Assembly (NCBI GenBank): GCA_964410485.1
Contig: CAYPHJ010000100.1
Span: 1 to 16,726, forward strand
DNA: 16,726 bases
From: CAYPHJ01 sp964410485
GTDB taxonomy: Bacteria; Desulfobacterota; Binatia; UBA9968
Direction of reading: 5' to 3'
A program made the position numbers and the translations under genes. Below the pieces are notes generated by a model. It worked only from the letters and a program-made list of their open reading frames with translations. It searched no databases and was not told the DNA's origin. Shown piece by piece: positions 6,973-14,816 of this stretch (position 1 is the first letter of the stretch; each line of letters opens with the position of its first letter).

Positions 6973-6993
6973 CCCCTCTTTTCCAAAGAGGGG
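6973..6993. repeat. Perfect 9-bp hairpin
   Basis: CCCCTCTTT and AAAGAGGGG pair perfectly around a 3-base loop. There is no T-run on either side. This is the common dispersed 'CCCCTCTTTCCAAAGAGGGG' palindrome type rather than a proven terminator. Confidence 0.7.
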
Positions 6994-7053
6994 AACTCGC
7001 ACTTGAATCATGAGGGCTCTCAACCAGTTGAACATAAGCTCCGTTTCTAATAG

Positions 7054-7105
7054 TCCCCCTTTGAAAAATTTTGAAAAAGGGGGAAACAGGGGGATTTGAT
7101 TTTTT
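7054..7105 (+). terminator. Possible plus-strand terminator of the exporter operon
   Basis: TCCCCCTTT (7054-7062) pairs with AAAGGGGGA (7076-7084). A second G5 (7089-7093) could pair with the same C5. Six T residues follow at 7100-7105. The T-run is 15 bases from the first stem, which weakens the call, and 183 bases separate the hairpin from the permease stop. Confidence 0.3.
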
Positions 7106-7189
7106 CCCGCTTCGGGGTTTCAAAACGCACCGGGGTTTCAAACCGGGTCCCTTTCAACCTGGCAGCGAAGGCATGCCGGGATCTTGTAG

Positions 7190-7211
7190 GGGCGGTCCCG
7201 TGTGACCGCCC
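7190..7211 (-). terminator. Hairpin just after the RNase R gene
   Basis: GGGCGGTC (7190-7197) and GACCGCCC (7204-7211) form an 8-bp GC-rich stem with a 6-base loop, starting four bases beyond the RNase R stop. There is no U-tract on the minus strand, so it could be a transcript-end protector, or simply the widespread GGGGCGG palindromic repeat. Confidence 0.4.
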
Positions 7212-7214
7212 TAT

Positions 7215-9356
7215 TTACATCAATTCAAAATCGATCTCGCTGCGGAAAGCGTTGATGCGCGCTACCTTGACGCACACATTGTCGCCGAGGCGAAATTTGC
7301 GCCCGTGGCGGCTGCCTTTGATCACGTATTCCTTTTCATAGTAATGGTAATCGTCATCGGCCAGCGACGAGAGCTTTACCAATCCCTCGACAAAATAATT
7401 GTCCAGCTCCACGAAAAAACCGAAATTGGCCAGGCTCGTCACGAAACCGGTGAACTCCTCGCCTGTTTTGTTCATCATGAACTGGGCCTTTTTTAGATCC
7501 ACCACCTCTCGTTCAGCGTCCATCGCGATTCTCTCCCGCTCAGAGGTGTGCTTGCCGGCTTCGATCAGATAGGAGACGAGGTCTTCACGTTCCTTTGGTT
7601 TCAATTTTTCGCCGGCAAGCGCTTTGTCCAGCATTCGGTGAACGATCAGATCAGGATAGCGGCGAATCGGTGAGGTGAAGTGAGTGTAGCAGGTGGAAGC
7701 CAAACCGAAGTGCCCGACGTTTTCCGGCTGGTAGCGTGCTTGTTTCATGGCGCGCAGAAGCACGCGGTTCAGCACTCTTTCTTCCGGTTTTCCTCGCGCA
7801 GGCTCCAGTAGGCGCTGAATCTCCTGAGGCGTGACGTGTTCCTTTCGCAGCGGCAGCCGGTAACCCAGACTCGAGAGGAAGGGGGAGAGCGCTTCCAGCG
7901 TTTCTCTATCCGGTGCTTCATGCACCCGATACAGCAGCGGCAGGTTGTGTTCAGCCAAGTGGCGCGCCACGGCCTCATTGGCGGCGATCATAAACTCTTC
8001 GATAATGCGATGGGCGACGCTGCGCTCGGCGCGCACGATATTTTCCGGCGCGCCTTGAAGATCGAGAATGATTTCGGCTTCGGGAAGATCAAAGTCGAGA
8101 TTGCCACGCGCCCGCCGGTTCTCGTAGATCAACAAAGCGAGATCTTCCATTAGCTTGAACTGGTCGACCAGAGTACGGTAGCGCGCCACACACTGTTTGT
8201 CGCCGTCGACCAGAATCCGGCGCACGTCAGTATAGGTCATCCGCGCATGGCTGCGGATCACCGACTTGAAAAAACGGCTGCGAATCGGTTGCCCCTTCGA
8301 GTTCATTTCGATGCAGACGGTTTTCGTCAGACGGTCCTCGTTGGGGTTTAGGCTGCAGATGCCATTGGACAATCCCTCGGGAAGCATCGGCAAGGCCCTG
8401 TCGGGAAAATAGACGCTCGTAGCGCGGCCATAAGCTTCCTTGTCCAAAGCGCTGCCCGGGGGTACGTAGTGCGCGACATCCGCAATCGAGACGAAGAGTT
8501 CGTAGCGGCCGTTTACCTTGCGCACGAATACGGCGTCGTCGAAATCCCGCGCCTGCTCGCCGTCTATCGTGACTATCGGCAAGTCGCGCAGGTCGGTACG
8601 GGACGCGATTTCCTCAGGTAAAATGGCGCTGGGGCAGGTCCTGGCTTCGCGCTCAACCTCGGGGGAAAAATTGGCCGGCAGCCCGTAGCGAAAAATAATC
8701 GACTGCATTTGAACTTCTGGATCCTCAGGGTCGCCCATCACTTCCAACAGCGCGCCTTCAGGTCGGGAAAGAGCAGTGCCGTAGCGCAGGATTTCCGCGG
8801 CGATCACTTGCCCCGTTGCGGGTTTCGGCCCGCCTTGTCTTAAGGCGATGGCGCTGCCGATGCGCGGATCCATCGGAATGAGATACCCTTTGCCTTCGAA
8901 CTCGCCATAAGTGCCGATCAGGCGTTTGTTGGCCCGATCCAGTATTTGCACGACATGTGCTTCTGCTTCCCCGCGCCTTCTGCGGTCCACGCGCACCATC
9001 ACCCGGTCCCCATGCATGACACGGCGCATTTCGCGCCGGCTGAGATACACATCGGCGGCCTGCTTGTCCTCCGGGATCAGAAAGCCATATCCATCCGGAT
9101 GGGCATGGATGCGCCCGCTTACCAAGGTCTTGCCATCAGCGAGCGCGTAGTGATTTTTCTTCAGGCGCACGAGTTGCCCCTCGCGCGCCAGTTCGCGCAG
9201 ACTGTCAATGACGAGTTGTAGATCGGCGGTGGAAAAACCCGCTCGCCTAACGATCTCGGCGGGTGTTATCCGTGTTCGCGGCTTTTTGGCGAAGAGATCG
9301 AGAATTTTTTGACGCGCGCGCTCTGTAGACGCAGAGGAGCCAGGATGGGGAGTCAT
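7215..9356 (-). CDS. rnr: Ribonuclease R
   Basis: This 713-residue RNase II/R-family 3'-5' exoribonuclease degrades structured RNA. It has an N-terminal winged-helix region (about 15-75) and two cold-shock/OB domains (about 78-225), including GRIHAHPDGYGFLIP. The catalytic RNB domain (about 255-575) has the metal-binding acidic cluster TIDGEQARDFDDAV with D265, D271, D273 and D274, then YFPDRALPMLPEGLSNGICSL. A complete C-terminal S1 domain (about 630-713) follows. It lacks the long lysine-rich tail of E. coli RNase R and is shorter for that reason. The winged-helix domain favours RNase R over RNase II. The ATG at 9356 has no strong ribosome binding site, and a GTTCAAATG word repeat lies about 15 bases upstream. 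Confidence 0.95.
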   Translation of the reverse strand: MTPHPGSSASTERARQKILDLFAKKPRTRITPAEIVRRAGFSTADLQLVIDSLRELAREGQLVRLKKNHYALADGKTLVSGRIHAHPDGYGFLIPEDKQAADVYLSRREMRRVMHGDRVMVRVDRRRRGEAEAHVVQILDRANKRLIGTYGEFEGKGYLIPMDPRIGSAIALRQGGPKPATGQVIAAEILRYGTALSRPEGALLEVMGDPEDPEVQMQSIIFRYGLPANFSPEVEREARTCPSAILPEEIASRTDLRDLPIVTIDGEQARDFDDAVFVRKVNGRYELFVSIADVAHYVPPGSALDKEAYGRATSVYFPDRALPMLPEGLSNGICSLNPNEDRLTKTVCIEMNSKGQPIRSRFFKSVIRSHARMTYTDVRRILVDGDKQCVARYRTLVDQFKLMEDLALLIYENRRARGNLDFDLPEAEIILDLQGAPENIVRAERSVAHRIIEEFMIAANEAVARHLAEHNLPLLYRVHEAPDRETLEALSPFLSSLGYRLPLRKEHVTPQEIQRLLEPARGKPEERVLNRVLLRAMKQARYQPENVGHFGLASTCYTHFTSPIRRYPDLIVHRMLDKALAGEKLKPKEREDLVSYLIEAGKHTSERERIAMDAEREVVDLKKAQFMMNKTGEEFTGFVTSLANFGFFVELDNYFVEGLVKLSSLADDDYHYYEKEYVIKGSRHGRKFRLGDNVCVKVARINAFRSEIDFELM

Positions 9357-9370
9357 AGTAGAATGCTTGC

Positions 9371-9391
9371 GTTCAAATGTTCAAAGTTCAA
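9371..9391. repeat. GTTCAAATGTTCAAAGTTCAA word repeat
   Basis: Three GTTCAA words lie immediately upstream of RNase R. The first 15 bases are identical to 5527-5541 in the exporter operon. A 10-base fragment (GTTCAAATGT) recurs at 9561-9570, on the far side of the palindromic element at 9411-9549. Confidence 0.7.
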
Positions 9392-9410
9392 CGGCCGGAC
9401 TCGCTTTTCA

Positions 9411-9549
9411 CTAGCAGGTTCCTGAAAAAAGATTCGGAATGCTTCGACAGTCTCAGCATGAACGGAAAATCCCTACTCATTTCAAATTCCTCTCCGTTCG
9501 CCCTGAGGTTCTCGAAGGGTGAACGGAGGGTTTTTCAGCAACCTGCTAG
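9411..9549. mobile_element. MITE-like palindromic element
   Basis: The ends CTAGCAGGTTCCTGAAAAA (9411-9429) and TTTTTCAGCAACCTGCTAG (9531-9549) are 19-base terminal inverted repeats with one mismatch. The internal arms also match each other imperfectly. One half contains a 13-bp stem, CTCCGTTCGCCCT (9492-9504) with AGGGTGAACGGAG (9516-9528), including one G-T pair. It has no coding capacity and no clear target duplication. It resembles the non-autonomous palindromic repeats scattered in many bacterial genomes. Confidence 0.7.
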
Positions 9550-9787
9550 ATTACTAAGTAGTTCAAATGTAAGTGCACCGAGAGCGGCGGGGGCACAGGA
9601 GTGCGCAGGTCGCGTTTTGGCCCGAGTACCCGGCTAAACCACCATTGAGAGGAACGGGTGGCGGCCCATAAGGCACAGACCCATTCACCGCGCTCGGAAG
9701 GGCTTGGCCTCGGTGGACACCGACCATTCCGCATGTCTACACTAATGAACTCGTCGATAATGAAAGCATCTAACGCAACTCGTCGTT
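9550..9787. other. Unassigned spacer between the palindromic element and the DUF4911 gene
   Basis: I see no convincing gene here. It holds a perfect palindrome TCGGTG-GA-CACCGA (9710-9723). There is an open minus-strand frame of 81 codons (9546-9791, TTG start overlapping the DUF4911 stop as TTGA), Trp- and Arg-rich, which I cannot match to a family. It may be repeat-derived sequence, a decayed gene end, or a structured transcript. Confidence 0.4.
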
Positions 9788-10054
9788 TCAACCCTTCCGC
9801 GCAAGATCAGCGAGCAGCCAATCGTCACCAATGTCGGCCGGTCGGGCGATTTCAGTCAGAGGTATATCCTTTTGCAGAGAGTCGATGATATTGCGCGTAA
9901 CGGTGAGAAAATCCGGCATCGCCAGCAGCACGATGATGGCTTGTTTGCGATTCACCGTTCGGATGATTCCGACTTCCTCGTAGGATTCGAAAATGAATTT
10001 AATGTATGCGATGTGTTCGGGGCGGGTCTCAAAATAAATCTCGATCAGCTCCAT
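9788..10054 (-). CDS. Small DUF4911-like protein
   Basis: This 88-residue protein appears to be a DUF4911 member. This function-unknown family is seen mainly in Desulfobacterota and neighbours. The pattern is an N-terminal strand (MELIEIYFETRPEHIAYIKFIFESYE, in pieces 2-8 and helix 11-26), then GIIRTVNRKQAIIVLLAMPDF (29-49), an amphipathic helix (51-64), and a short C-terminal region rich in Ala/Asp. Such a beta-alpha-beta layout suggests a small ferredoxin-like or ACT-like fold that binds a ligand or partner. No catalytic residues can be named. It lies 119 bases downstream of the AsmA-like gene in the same direction, with a perfect inverted repeat between them. The family call is from memory of the family pattern and is moderate. 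Confidence 0.6.
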   Translation of the reverse strand: MELIEIYFETRPEHIAYIKFIFESYEEVGIIRTVNRKQAIIVLLAMPDFLTVTRNIIDSLQKDIPLTEIARPADIGDDWLLADLARKG

Positions 10055-10066
10055 GACAGCCGTATG

Positions 10067-10154
10067 GTTCCAATCGTTCCAGCCGTTTCAGCCGTTCAAA
10101 ACGTGGACACGACTGAAACGCTCTACCGATTGGAACCGTTGGAACGATTGGAAC
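10067..10154. repeat. Nested perfect inverted repeat of GTTCC words
   Basis: GTTCCAATCGTTCCA (10067-10081) pairs perfectly with TGGAACGATTGGAAC (10140-10154). Inside, CGTTTCAG (10084-10091) pairs with CTGAAACG (10113-10120). Additional GGAAC words continue to 10162. It fills the 119-base spacer between the AsmA-like and DUF4911 genes; no T-run is adjacent. Confidence 0.85.
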
Positions 10155-10173
10155 GATCGGAACTCCTTCTAGT

Positions 10174-12813
10174 TCAGCGGTTCAGTAGCTGCTTGAGTGA
10201 GTCAGGGAGCCACTCCGTGCGTTTGGCGTCACGTTTGCTGCCCCCAGACCGGGGCTCTTCCGGCATTACCGGGGAACCTCTACGGAAATTTTGCACCAGG
10301 GCGCGGTTATCCAGGCTCACCTTGAGATCGGGCAGCCTGCCCTCCATCCGAAAAGGCAAGGCGAGGCGCCCACGTCGATTGACGAGCAGACGCACACTTC
10401 CGTAAGCTTGCTGTATGTCGCGTGTGAGATGAGGTGACAGAACCAATAAGCCATTCCATTTTGTTACTCTGTCAAATCCTATCCAGCCTGCCGCAGTCAA
10501 CGTATAGTCGGGTGTTACAACGGAAAGGTCAGGCATGCGAATCCTTTGGCGCTCAATCGTCACAGTTGCATGAAGCACGTCAAAAGACATGTCAGGGTGA
10601 TTTAGAAGAGTGGCCAGTTGGGCGGGCAACTCCGAGTCATTGGAGCCCCCGCGCCTTGAGAGCAGTTGCGCGACCAGGTTGAAGTCCTTGATAAAACCGT
10701 TATGTACTTCGGCTTCCCCCTCCCCTGCTAGCGTCTCTTCCAATATCGAATCGCCCGTTGTTGTGCCAGTAAACCGTCCCTTAAAACTCAACTCGCCACC
10801 AACCTCTCGCTGTAGGCGAGGAAATGCACGGTTCAGGAGATCCCGGACGTCTATCGAATCCATTTCAGAGGAGAGTTCAAGACGAGGATCTTCCTCTGGT
10901 CCGAAGGACCAGTAGCCGGCGGAGTGGAGCTTGCCGTTCAATGCTTGCGCAGAGAAATGCTTTATCTTCGTTCCCGTGGGAGCCCAGCTGAATTCGGCGC
11001 GCGCATCGCGATAGCCGACTTGTTCAATCATGCCCTCGGGAGAGGTAACGACCGCCTCGACTGAGGCCGTGCCGTCATGGAAGTGAATTTGGCCCTCTGC
11101 CGCTACGCTCTTGAGGCGAACCCGGGTTCCTTTAGCGAAGATAGCCAGGTCCGGCAGGTTAAGGTCGGGCGAGCGCAATTCGTATTTGATAACGGGAGCT
11201 TTGGTGATCGTCGCGGCGCCAGTCACGTTGATATTGGAAGAGCCAAGACGAAATGAGGCTTTTTCAAAGAGCGCTTGTTTGCCCAAAAAAGACACACTGA
11301 GATTGGCCTGATCTATCCTCTGGCGCGCCTGTTTGTGCGTAAATTCCGCATCGTCCACGTTTACCTTCCCCTGAATGTCCCATCCGTCACTGCGGGTTAC
11401 GTCTCGTTTAAGCAGAATGTCAGCCTCAATCATTCCAGCGGTGGGGTATAGGTAAGAGGCGGGGGAAAACAGCTGCTCCCATGCCGCGAGGCGATGTCGC
11501 TCTGTTGCCAACTTGAGCTCCCATCGATGAAGGCGATCGTCGAAGATACCTGAGAGCGCCAGTTTAGCAGGGCCGACCATCAAGACCGAATTGTGAAGCA
11601 CAAGACTGTCTTGCTGGCGCGACACTTGAGCCTGCCAGCGAGCGGGAGTCCCTCTAGGCTTGCGCACCCAGCTGTCGTAACGAATCTCGCTTTGATCCGC
11701 CTGGACCAACACTCCGGCGCGTAGATTTTGCAAGCTTCCCTCAAATTGGCTGTAGACGCCTATGGTTCCACGAGTGTCCAGCTCAGGAGGAAGGATCTCT
11801 CGTAAAAATGAGACCTTGCGTGCGGCGGCCAAATCGACCGGATTTAAAACGAGCTTCCCCCGTATCTGGCTCTCTGTCCAAGATTGATCTTCCACCAGGT
11901 CTGCCGTACCGGTCAAAATCGCGTTGTAATCGGACGCGCCAAATAAAGGAGCCCTCAAGCGAAACTCGGTGATTCTCGGCTGGCGCACCGTTCCACCGAG
12001 TTTTGCCCGCAGCGATAATGGTCCGGTCACGTCGAGCTCACGCGGTATCTTGTCACGAAAAAAAGGCAGGGCGCGGGTGATCATCGGGATCTGCAGGGAA
12101 TCGCACTGAATGTCGAGCTCAAGCGGCTCCTGAGACCATCCGCGCTCGGAAACGAAGGATCCCAACGTACCTTCTATTCGGACATCGTGACCCAATCCTC
12201 CGGTGATAGCCGCAGCGAGTTTTATGCGGGTGCGGCCCGACAGCAGAAGACCCCGGACGTCCATCTCGACGTTCTTGATCTGCATTTCTGCAGGTTCTCT
12301 CACAGAACGGTCGATAAAATCGACCGTTCCGCCTTTAATCTCTAAGCGCGTAATTCTAAAGGCCACAGGTGTGTGGTTTTTGCCTCCCATAGAACGCGCC
12401 AAGCGAAGCGCTTCCAGTTCCTTTTTTTGCCACTCCAGGTTTAACAGCCCTTCTTCGTCGGTAATGATCTGCAGCTCGGGTTCGTAAAGAGTCAGCGAGT
12501 TCACCACGACGCGGCCCAACAGCAGTTGGGCCAAACTGAGTCCCAGCTTGAGCTCCCTTGCATGGAGAAGCGGATTCGCTGCAAACCGCGGGTGATCGGC
12601 AACACGAAAGTCTTTGGCGGAAAATCCAATGCCGCCCCACAGAGTGACTCTGAGGTCGTCAAGGCTCGCTCCTTTACCAAAAAGCTTCTGCAGCTCCCGG
12701 TGTATGAACTCACGATCCGTCACCCTGACGGTGTTGACTGTATAGAGCAGGGCGAACGCTGCGATAAACACGATCCCGAGGGTTATTACGAGAGATCGCC
12801 GAGACATGCTCAT
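10174..12813 (-). CDS. AsmA-like envelope protein
   Basis: This large single-pass protein of 879 residues belongs to the AsmA/YhdP-like group, thought to form long beta-groove bridges for phospholipid traffic between the two membranes. The N-terminus is a short basic segment (MSMSRRS) followed by one hydrophobic anchor (about 7-25). Nearly all the rest is the repeating short-strand pattern of the family (LEIKGGTVDFIDRS, LTGTADLVE, LSFKGRFTG). Near the C-terminus there is an AsmA_2-type block, LAGEGEAEVHNGFIKDFNLV. ATG 12813 is chosen because it places the anchor at the very N-terminus. GTG 12840 would add nine residues. It starts 60 bases after the thiolase stop, so it may be co-transcribed with the acyl-CoA genes, though a functional link is not obvious. 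Confidence 0.85.
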   Translation of the reverse strand: MSMSRRSLVITLGIVFIAAFALLYTVNTVRVTDREFIHRELQKLFGKGASLDDLRVTLWGGIGFSAKDFRVADHPRFAANPLLHARELKLGLSLAQLLLGRVVVNSLTLYEPELQIITDEEGLLNLEWQKKELEALRLARSMGGKNHTPVAFRITRLEIKGGTVDFIDRSVREPAEMQIKNVEMDVRGLLLSGRTRIKLAAAITGGLGHDVRIEGTLGSFVSERGWSQEPLELDIQCDSLQIPMITRALPFFRDKIPRELDVTGPLSLRAKLGGTVRQPRITEFRLRAPLFGASDYNAILTGTADLVEDQSWTESQIRGKLVLNPVDLAAARKVSFLREILPPELDTRGTIGVYSQFEGSLQNLRAGVLVQADQSEIRYDSWVRKPRGTPARWQAQVSRQQDSLVLHNSVLMVGPAKLALSGIFDDRLHRWELKLATERHRLAAWEQLFSPASYLYPTAGMIEADILLKRDVTRSDGWDIQGKVNVDDAEFTHKQARQRIDQANLSVSFLGKQALFEKASFRLGSSNINVTGAATITKAPVIKYELRSPDLNLPDLAIFAKGTRVRLKSVAAEGQIHFHDGTASVEAVVTSPEGMIEQVGYRDARAEFSWAPTGTKIKHFSAQALNGKLHSAGYWSFGPEEDPRLELSSEMDSIDVRDLLNRAFPRLQREVGGELSFKGRFTGTTTGDSILEETLAGEGEAEVHNGFIKDFNLVAQLLSRRGGSNDSELPAQLATLLNHPDMSFDVLHATVTIERQRIRMPDLSVVTPDYTLTAAGWIGFDRVTKWNGLLVLSPHLTRDIQQAYGSVRLLVNRRGRLALPFRMEGRLPDLKVSLDNRALVQNFRRGSPVMPEEPRSGGSKRDAKRTEWLPDSLKQLLNR

Positions 12814-12873
12814 AGAGAATAAAGGCACTGATCGGGGCACGAGGGCCAGGTGGGTGTCCTTAAAATTGATGGC

Positions 12874-14076
12874 TCAATCGAAACGCTCGACGATGGTGGC
12901 AATGCCCTGGCCAACGCCGATGCACATGGTGGCGAGACCGTAGCGGCTGCCTCGCTTTTGCATTTCGTGAACCAGAGTCGTCATGATGCGTGCACCACTA
13001 CAGCCAAGCGGGTGCCCTAATGCAATGGCTCCTCCGTTGACGTTCAGCTTGTCGAGATCGATTCCGAGTTCTTTGACGCAGGCCAGGACTTGCGCGGCAA
13101 AGGCCTCGTTCAACTCGACCAGGTCGATCTGCTGCATTCTTAGTCCGGCTCGTTTGAGAACCTTCTCTGTTGCGGGAATGGGCCCAATCCCCATGTAGTT
13201 CGGATGTACCCCCGCAGTGGCCGAAGCGACAATGCGCGCCAGTGGCTTTAACTTGAGCTGCTCCGCTTTTTGCGGCGTGGTCACTAGCAAAGCCGCAGCG
13301 CCGTCTGACAGGGGCGATGAATTGCCCGCTGTAACTGTGCCGCCCTTCCTGAAGGACGGTGGCAGCGCGTTCAGCTTCTCCAGAGATGTATCCGCTCGTG
13401 GACCCTCATCCTTGTCATGGATCAGCGGAGATCCTCTGCGCTGCGGTATCTCAACCGGAATGATTTCGGTTCCCAGGCGACCTTGCTCTTGCGCCCGCAC
13501 CGCTTTCTGGTGACTGGCAAACGCAAGCCCATCTTGAGCTTCGCGGCTGATGTGGTATTTTTCAGCCACGTTTTCAGCCGTTTCACCATTGTTGATCAGT
13601 GAGTACAGCTCTCCCATGCGGGGGTTAGGGAAGCGCCAACCCAGAGAGCTGTCATAGACCGTTACATCCCCGCGTTGGAATGGTACCGCAGGCTTGGCCA
13701 TGACCAGCGGGCCCCGCGTCATGCTCTCTACTCCTCCGGCAACAAACAGCTCACCGTGATCCGTCGCAACAGCGCGGCCTGCCTGATTAATAGCCTCAAG
13801 TCCGGAACCGCAGAGCCGATTAACGGTTGTTCCGGGAATCGAATACGGCAACCCGGCCAGGAGCGCCGCGTTGCGCGCGACGTTGCGCGAGTCCTCCCCC
13901 GCCTGGTTGGTGCAGCCGAAATAGACGTCTTCGATCTCCTCCTTGCGGATGCCGCTTTTTTCGAGCAATTTGGCGATAACGTATGCGGCGAGATCATCGG
14001 TTCGAATGTCTTTGAGAATTCCGCCGTACCGCCCCATAGGAGTCCGCACTGCAGCGACAATAACTGCTTCTCTCAT
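12874..14076 (-). CDS. Acetyl-CoA C-acyltransferase, PcaF/PaaJ-like thiolase
   Basis: This 400-residue thiolase performs the last step of beta-oxidation, splitting 3-oxoacyl-CoA with CoA. The nucleophile is C89 in NRLCGSG, the catalytic histidine is H355 in GHPLGCSGAR, and the second cysteine is C385 in CIGVGQG. GVESMTRGP, GETAENVAEKYHISREAQD and GTVTAGNSSPLSDGAAALL are all conserved. The GVGQG variant and FPNP-type middle region recall beta-ketoadipyl-CoA thiolases (PcaF/PaaJ), but a general 3-ketoacyl-CoA thiolase is possible. The ATG has a strong ribosome binding site, AGGTG, five bases upstream and within the last codons of the previous gene. That gene ends two bases before this start, so the two are tightly coupled. 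Confidence 0.93.
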   Translation of the reverse strand: MREAVIVAAVRTPMGRYGGILKDIRTDDLAAYVIAKLLEKSGIRKEEIEDVYFGCTNQAGEDSRNVARNAALLAGLPYSIPGTTVNRLCGSGLEAINQAGRAVATDHGELFVAGGVESMTRGPLVMAKPAVPFQRGDVTVYDSSLGWRFPNPRMGELYSLINNGETAENVAEKYHISREAQDGLAFASHQKAVRAQEQGRLGTEIIPVEIPQRRGSPLIHDKDEGPRADTSLEKLNALPPSFRKGGTVTAGNSSPLSDGAAALLVTTPQKAEQLKLKPLARIVASATAGVHPNYMGIGPIPATEKVLKRAGLRMQQIDLVELNEAFAAQVLACVKELGIDLDKLNVNGGAIALGHPLGCSGARIMTTLVHEMQKRGSRYGLATMCIGVGQGIATIVERFD

Positions 14077-14078
14077 GG

Positions 14079-14816
14079 CTACACCTGACCTTCATTGTAG
14101 CTGTAAAATCCCCGGCCGCTAGTCTCTCCGAAAAATCCCGCTGCCACCAATTTCTTCAGCAAAGGGGCGGGACGGTAGCGATCGTCGCCGGTCTCCCGCC
14201 CAAGCCCTTCCAGGACAGCCAGAATCTCGTCGAGACCGATCTCGTCGGCCCAGCGAAGCGGCCCCTTCGGATAATTGACGCCCAAACGCATGGCGATATC
14301 GATCTCTTCAGCTTGGGCCACGCCTTCTTCCAAGCTTCGTGCCGCTTCGTTGATGAGCAGGCTCAAGATGCGTGGGAAAGTCAGGCCGGCGGCATCCTTG
14401 ACCTGGAGCGTCTCTTTTCCCAAGGATTGAAACAACTCCGCTGCCGAGCGCACCGCCCACTCAGCGCTTCTCATTCCAGCGGTCAATTCTATCAGCTTTC
14501 GCTCTCTAAAGGGATAGAACGTGGCGAAACCGACGATGCGCTCGGGTCGTTTGATCCACGCGCCCAGCGCCGTCGTGGCAAAGCCCAAGCAGGAGCTGAT
14601 GATCACCGAAGAAGCTGGCAACAAAGCGTCGAGCTTCTGTAACGTAGCCCGCTTGCAGTCTGTGTCGCCGGCACTCGTTTCGATCACAACAGGCGCCGGC
14701 GTGCAGGCCGCTGCATCCGAGAACAGGGCCGCTTCCCATCCGTGCTCGCGGCTTGCCTCCGCTAACTCCTTTGCCAACCGATTATTGCCGACAATCGCGA
14801 GATTATTTTTTTTCAT
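14079..14816 (-). CDS. Degenerate 3-hydroxyacyl-CoA dehydrogenase-like protein
   Basis: This 245-residue paralogue of the preceding dehydrogenase still aligns along its length but is altered at key sites. The nucleotide loop GAGTMG is here GNNRLA (10-15). The substrate serine is L77. The catalytic histidine is A98 (RIVGFATFYP against RVLGLHFFNP). The active-site asparagine is P148. Only the glutamate E110 remains. About 45 residues of the Rossmann domain are also missing. The C-terminal dimerization domain (about 140-240) is well kept. The frame is clean, so this is probably a functional non-enzymatic protein or a heterodimer partner, not a decayed gene. ATG 14816 overlaps the upstream gene by 14 bases and has AGAGG upstream. 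GTG 14858 is possible but would add residues unlike the family. Confidence 0.8.
   Translation of the reverse strand: MKKNNLAIVGNNRLAKELAEASREHGWEAALFSDAAACTPAPVVIETSAGDTDCKRATLQKLDALLPASSVIISSCLGFATTALGAWIKRPERIVGFATFYPFRERKLIELTAGMRSAEWAVRSAAELFQSLGKETLQVKDAAGLTFPRILSLLINEAARSLEEGVAQAEEIDIAMRLGVNYPKGPLRWADEIGLDEILAVLEGLGRETGDDRYRPAPLLKKLVAAGFFGETSGRGFYSYNEGQV

Larger units (their letters stand above)
6871..7214. other. Convergent spacer with stacked short palindromes
   Basis: No gene is supported in these 344 bases. They contain GGGGTTTgAAACCCC (6892-6906), a perfect 9-bp hairpin CCCCTCTTT/AAAGAGGGG (6973-6993), TCCCCCTTT/AAAGGGGGA (7054-7084), repeated CGGGGTTTCAAA words (about 7112-7145), and GGGCGGTC/GACCGCCC (7190-7211). 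Both flanking operons end here, so these hairpins may protect or terminate the two transcripts. Confidence 0.7.

Noticed and set aside
6871..7214. tRNA or riboswitch in the convergent spacer
   Set aside because: The hairpins are separate simple palindromes. No cloverleaf, T-loop GTTCRA in context or CCA end, and no riboswitch core, was seen.
9770..9790. Integron attC-like core (ATCTAAC near 9774)
   Set aside because: No matching GTTRRRY partner is found at a suitable distance and there is no integrase.
14079..14816. Pseudogene call for the degenerate dehydrogenase
   Set aside because: The frame has no stop or frameshift, the start is coupled to the upstream gene, a ribosome binding site is present, and the C-terminal domain is well kept.
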